A stretch of DNA of 6,560 nt from Candidatus Woesearchaeota archaeon (GTDB taxonomy: Archaea > Nanobdellota > Nanobdellia > Woesearchaeales > WALR01), in the NCBI GenBank assembly GCA_015522765.1, contig WALR01000154.1:1-6560 (forward strand), in the 5' to 3' direction. The notes under the pieces are model-generated. The model made no database searches. It saw nothing but the letters and a program-made list of their open reading frames with translations, and was not told the origin of the DNA. This document shows positions 5,644 to 6,560 of this stretch, piece after piece. The position numbers and the translations under genes are program-made. Each line of letters starts with the position of its first letter. Within the stretch, counting starts at the first letter, position 1.

Positions 5644-5946
5644 ATGACTTATCTTAAAGCAGGCTCAGGTAAACCGCGGAAGGTGAGAATTGCAAGGAGG
5701 TTAATAGCTCCTATAATAGGGAGAGAGATAGTGATTAGCGAATCACGGAACAAATACGACAAGGGAATAAGCGGAAGAGTTGTTGATGAAACAAGATACA
5801 CTCTGCTCATAAAAACAGATAAGGGAGAGAAGAGGGTGCTGAAGAACAATATAACAATCATGATTAAAGGAGAAAAGGAGAGCATTTTAATCAAGGGAGA
5901 GAATATAATTGGACGAGCATTTGAACGAATAAAGAAGAGGAGTTAA
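5644..5946 (+). CDS. rnp1: RNase P protein component 1 (Rpp29/Pop4 family)
   Basis: Rnp1 is one of the protein subunits of archaeal RNase P. With Rpp21 it binds the RNA's specificity domain and helps the ribonucleoprotein remove 5' leaders from pre-tRNA. The 100-residue product has the small Sm-like beta-barrel of the family: LIAPIIGREIVISESRNK (20-37), the signature GISGRVVDETRYTLLIKT (41-58), KGEKRVLKNNITIMI (60-74) and the C-terminal IGRAFERIKKR (89-99). The basic N-terminus (about 1-19) is usual and probably flexible. It follows aIF1 by 6 nt without a clear ribosome binding site and precedes uS17 by 2 nt. The aIF1-Rnp1-uS17 order is a conserved archaeal arrangement. Confidence 0.93.
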   Translation: MTYLKAGSGKPRKVRIARRLIAPIIGREIVISESRNKYDKGISGRVVDETRYTLLIKTDKGEKRVLKNNITIMIKGEKESILIKGENIIGRAFERIKKRS

Positions 5947-5948
5947 TT

Positions 5949-6473
5949 ATGAAAGGAAGTGTCAAGCCAGCAGGCAAGAAGGAAACAGAGTGCCATGACC
6001 CGCGGTGCCCTATACACAGCAGTATATCCATAAGGGGAAAAATATTCACAGGGGTAGTTACAGCAATGAGAATGCAGAGGACTGCCACGGTGGAGTGGGA
6101 GAGGAAGAAGTACCTCAAGAAGTATGAGAGGTATACTAAGACCAGAACAAGGGTTTATGCTCATATACCCTGGTGCATGAAGATAGAATTAGGAGATATC
6201 GTCGAGGTGGGCGAGACAAAGCCCCTCAGCAAGATAAAGAAATTTGTTATACTCGGGAAGAAGGGATACGACCTTGCAAGCGTAGTTAAGAGCGGGGTCA
6301 AGGAAGAGGATAAGGAAAGGGTTGAGAAGAGCTCTAAGAAGGGAAAGGAGCATGAAGGGCATAACGAGACGAAAATCGAAGAATCACCCAAGAAGGAGAG
6401 CACAGCTGCCAAATCCCCAGCAGAAGAAGTGGAAGAAAAAGGCGCTGATGCAAAGGATGATGCCAAGCAGTAA
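5949..6473 (+). CDS. rps17: Small-subunit ribosomal protein uS17 with a charged C-terminal tail
   Basis: uS17 is an OB-fold primary binder of 16S rRNA in the 30S body. The core (about 1-103) shows the archaeal N-terminal CHDPRCPIH (15-23), matching the CxDPxCPxHG pattern, then RGKIFTGVVTAMRMQRTATVEWER (29-52), YLKKYERYTKTRTRVYAHIPWC (55-76), LGDIVEVGETKPLSKIKKFVI (81-101). Cys15, Cys20, His23 and Cys76 are all present and could bind a metal, which is inference. After a short GKKGYDLASVVKSG stretch the protein continues as a Lys/Glu-rich tail to residue 174, whereas archaeal uS17 is usually about 110 residues. GAGGAG at 5937-5942, inside the end of rnp1, is spaced 6 nt from the ATG. Confidence 0.95.
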   Translation: MKGSVKPAGKKETECHDPRCPIHSSISIRGKIFTGVVTAMRMQRTATVEWERKKYLKKYERYTKTRTRVYAHIPWCMKIELGDIVEVGETKPLSKIKKFVILGKKGYDLASVVKSGVKEEDKERVEKSSKKGKEHEGHNETKIEESPKKESTAAKSPAEEVEEKGADAKDDAKQ

Positions 6474-6484
6474 GGTGGATATTT

Positions 6485-6560
6485 ATGAAGGCGATAAAGG
6501 CTAGAGTAACCAGGGCATTCCCCTCAGGAAGCAGGATAGAAACCTGTGATAATTCAGGGG
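6485..6560 (+). CDS. rpl14: Large-subunit ribosomal protein uL14, 5' end only
   Basis: The first 25 codons read MKAIKARVTRAFPSGSRIET followed by CDNSG, matching the archaeal uL14 start MKAIKxxVTRxLPxGxRxxCADNTGA. uL14 binds 23S rRNA at the subunit interface and is the site contacted by several anti-association factors. AAGGTGG at 6472-6478 overlaps the uS17 stop and lies 6 nt before the ATG, the clearest archaeal-type ribosome binding site in the window. The gene is cut by the window edge, not broken. uL14 after uS17 is the canonical order. Confidence 0.92.
   Translation, partial: MKAIKARVTRAFPSGSRIETCDNSG

Noticed and set aside
6322..6504. Plus-strand basic open frame across the uS17 tail and uL14 start
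   Set aside because: It is an alternative frame of low-complexity coding DNA. It lacks a ribosome binding site and overlaps two well supported genes.

Overview
This window is a piece of an archaeal genome. It carries the first two thirds of the conserved ribosomal protein superoperon (S10/spc type). All genes are on the + strand, in the order uL3, uL4, uL23, uL2, uS19, uL22, uS3, uL29, aIF1 (SUI1), RNase P protein Rnp1 (Rpp29/Pop4), uS17, and the first 25 codons of uL14. The archaeal assignment rests on archaeal/eukaryal-type sequence signatures in every protein, on an aIF1 gene and an RNase P protein gene between uL29 and uS17, and on GGTG/GAGG-type ribosome binding sites. Several details point to a DPANN-like archaeon (Woesearchaeota/Nanoarchaeota style): a uL4 with a long arginine-rich tunnel loop, a short uL22 hairpin, and charged low-complexity tails on uL22, uS3 and uS17. 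The exact lineage cannot be fixed by eye.

Layout: positions 1-228 are non-coding or carry only the end of an upstream gene. They contain a long imperfect stem-loop (about 45-153) and an AT-rich block with four GATTAAAT units (161-199), probably holding the operon promoter. From 229 to the window end the genes are packed tightly. Gaps are 2 to 28 nt, and there are three overlaps (uL22/uS3 8 nt, uS3/uL29 1 nt, uL29/aIF1 4 nt), so cotranscription and translational coupling are likely.

The genes work together in translation. uL3, uL4, uL23, uL2, uL22, uL29 and uL14 belong to the large subunit, and uL4, uL22, uL23 and uL29 line or surround the peptide exit tunnel. uS19, uS3 and uS17 belong to the small subunit. 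aIF1 polices start-codon selection, and Rnp1 is a protein subunit of RNase P, which matures tRNA 5' ends.

I see no defence, mobile, CRISPR or biosynthetic system, and gene content and order are ordinary for archaea. What deserves a second look is at protein-detail and leader level: the possibly co-remodelled tunnel constriction (uL4 longer, uL22 shorter), the three disordered tails, the Ser/Thr/Asn loop of uL29, and the unclassified structured segment upstream of uL3.
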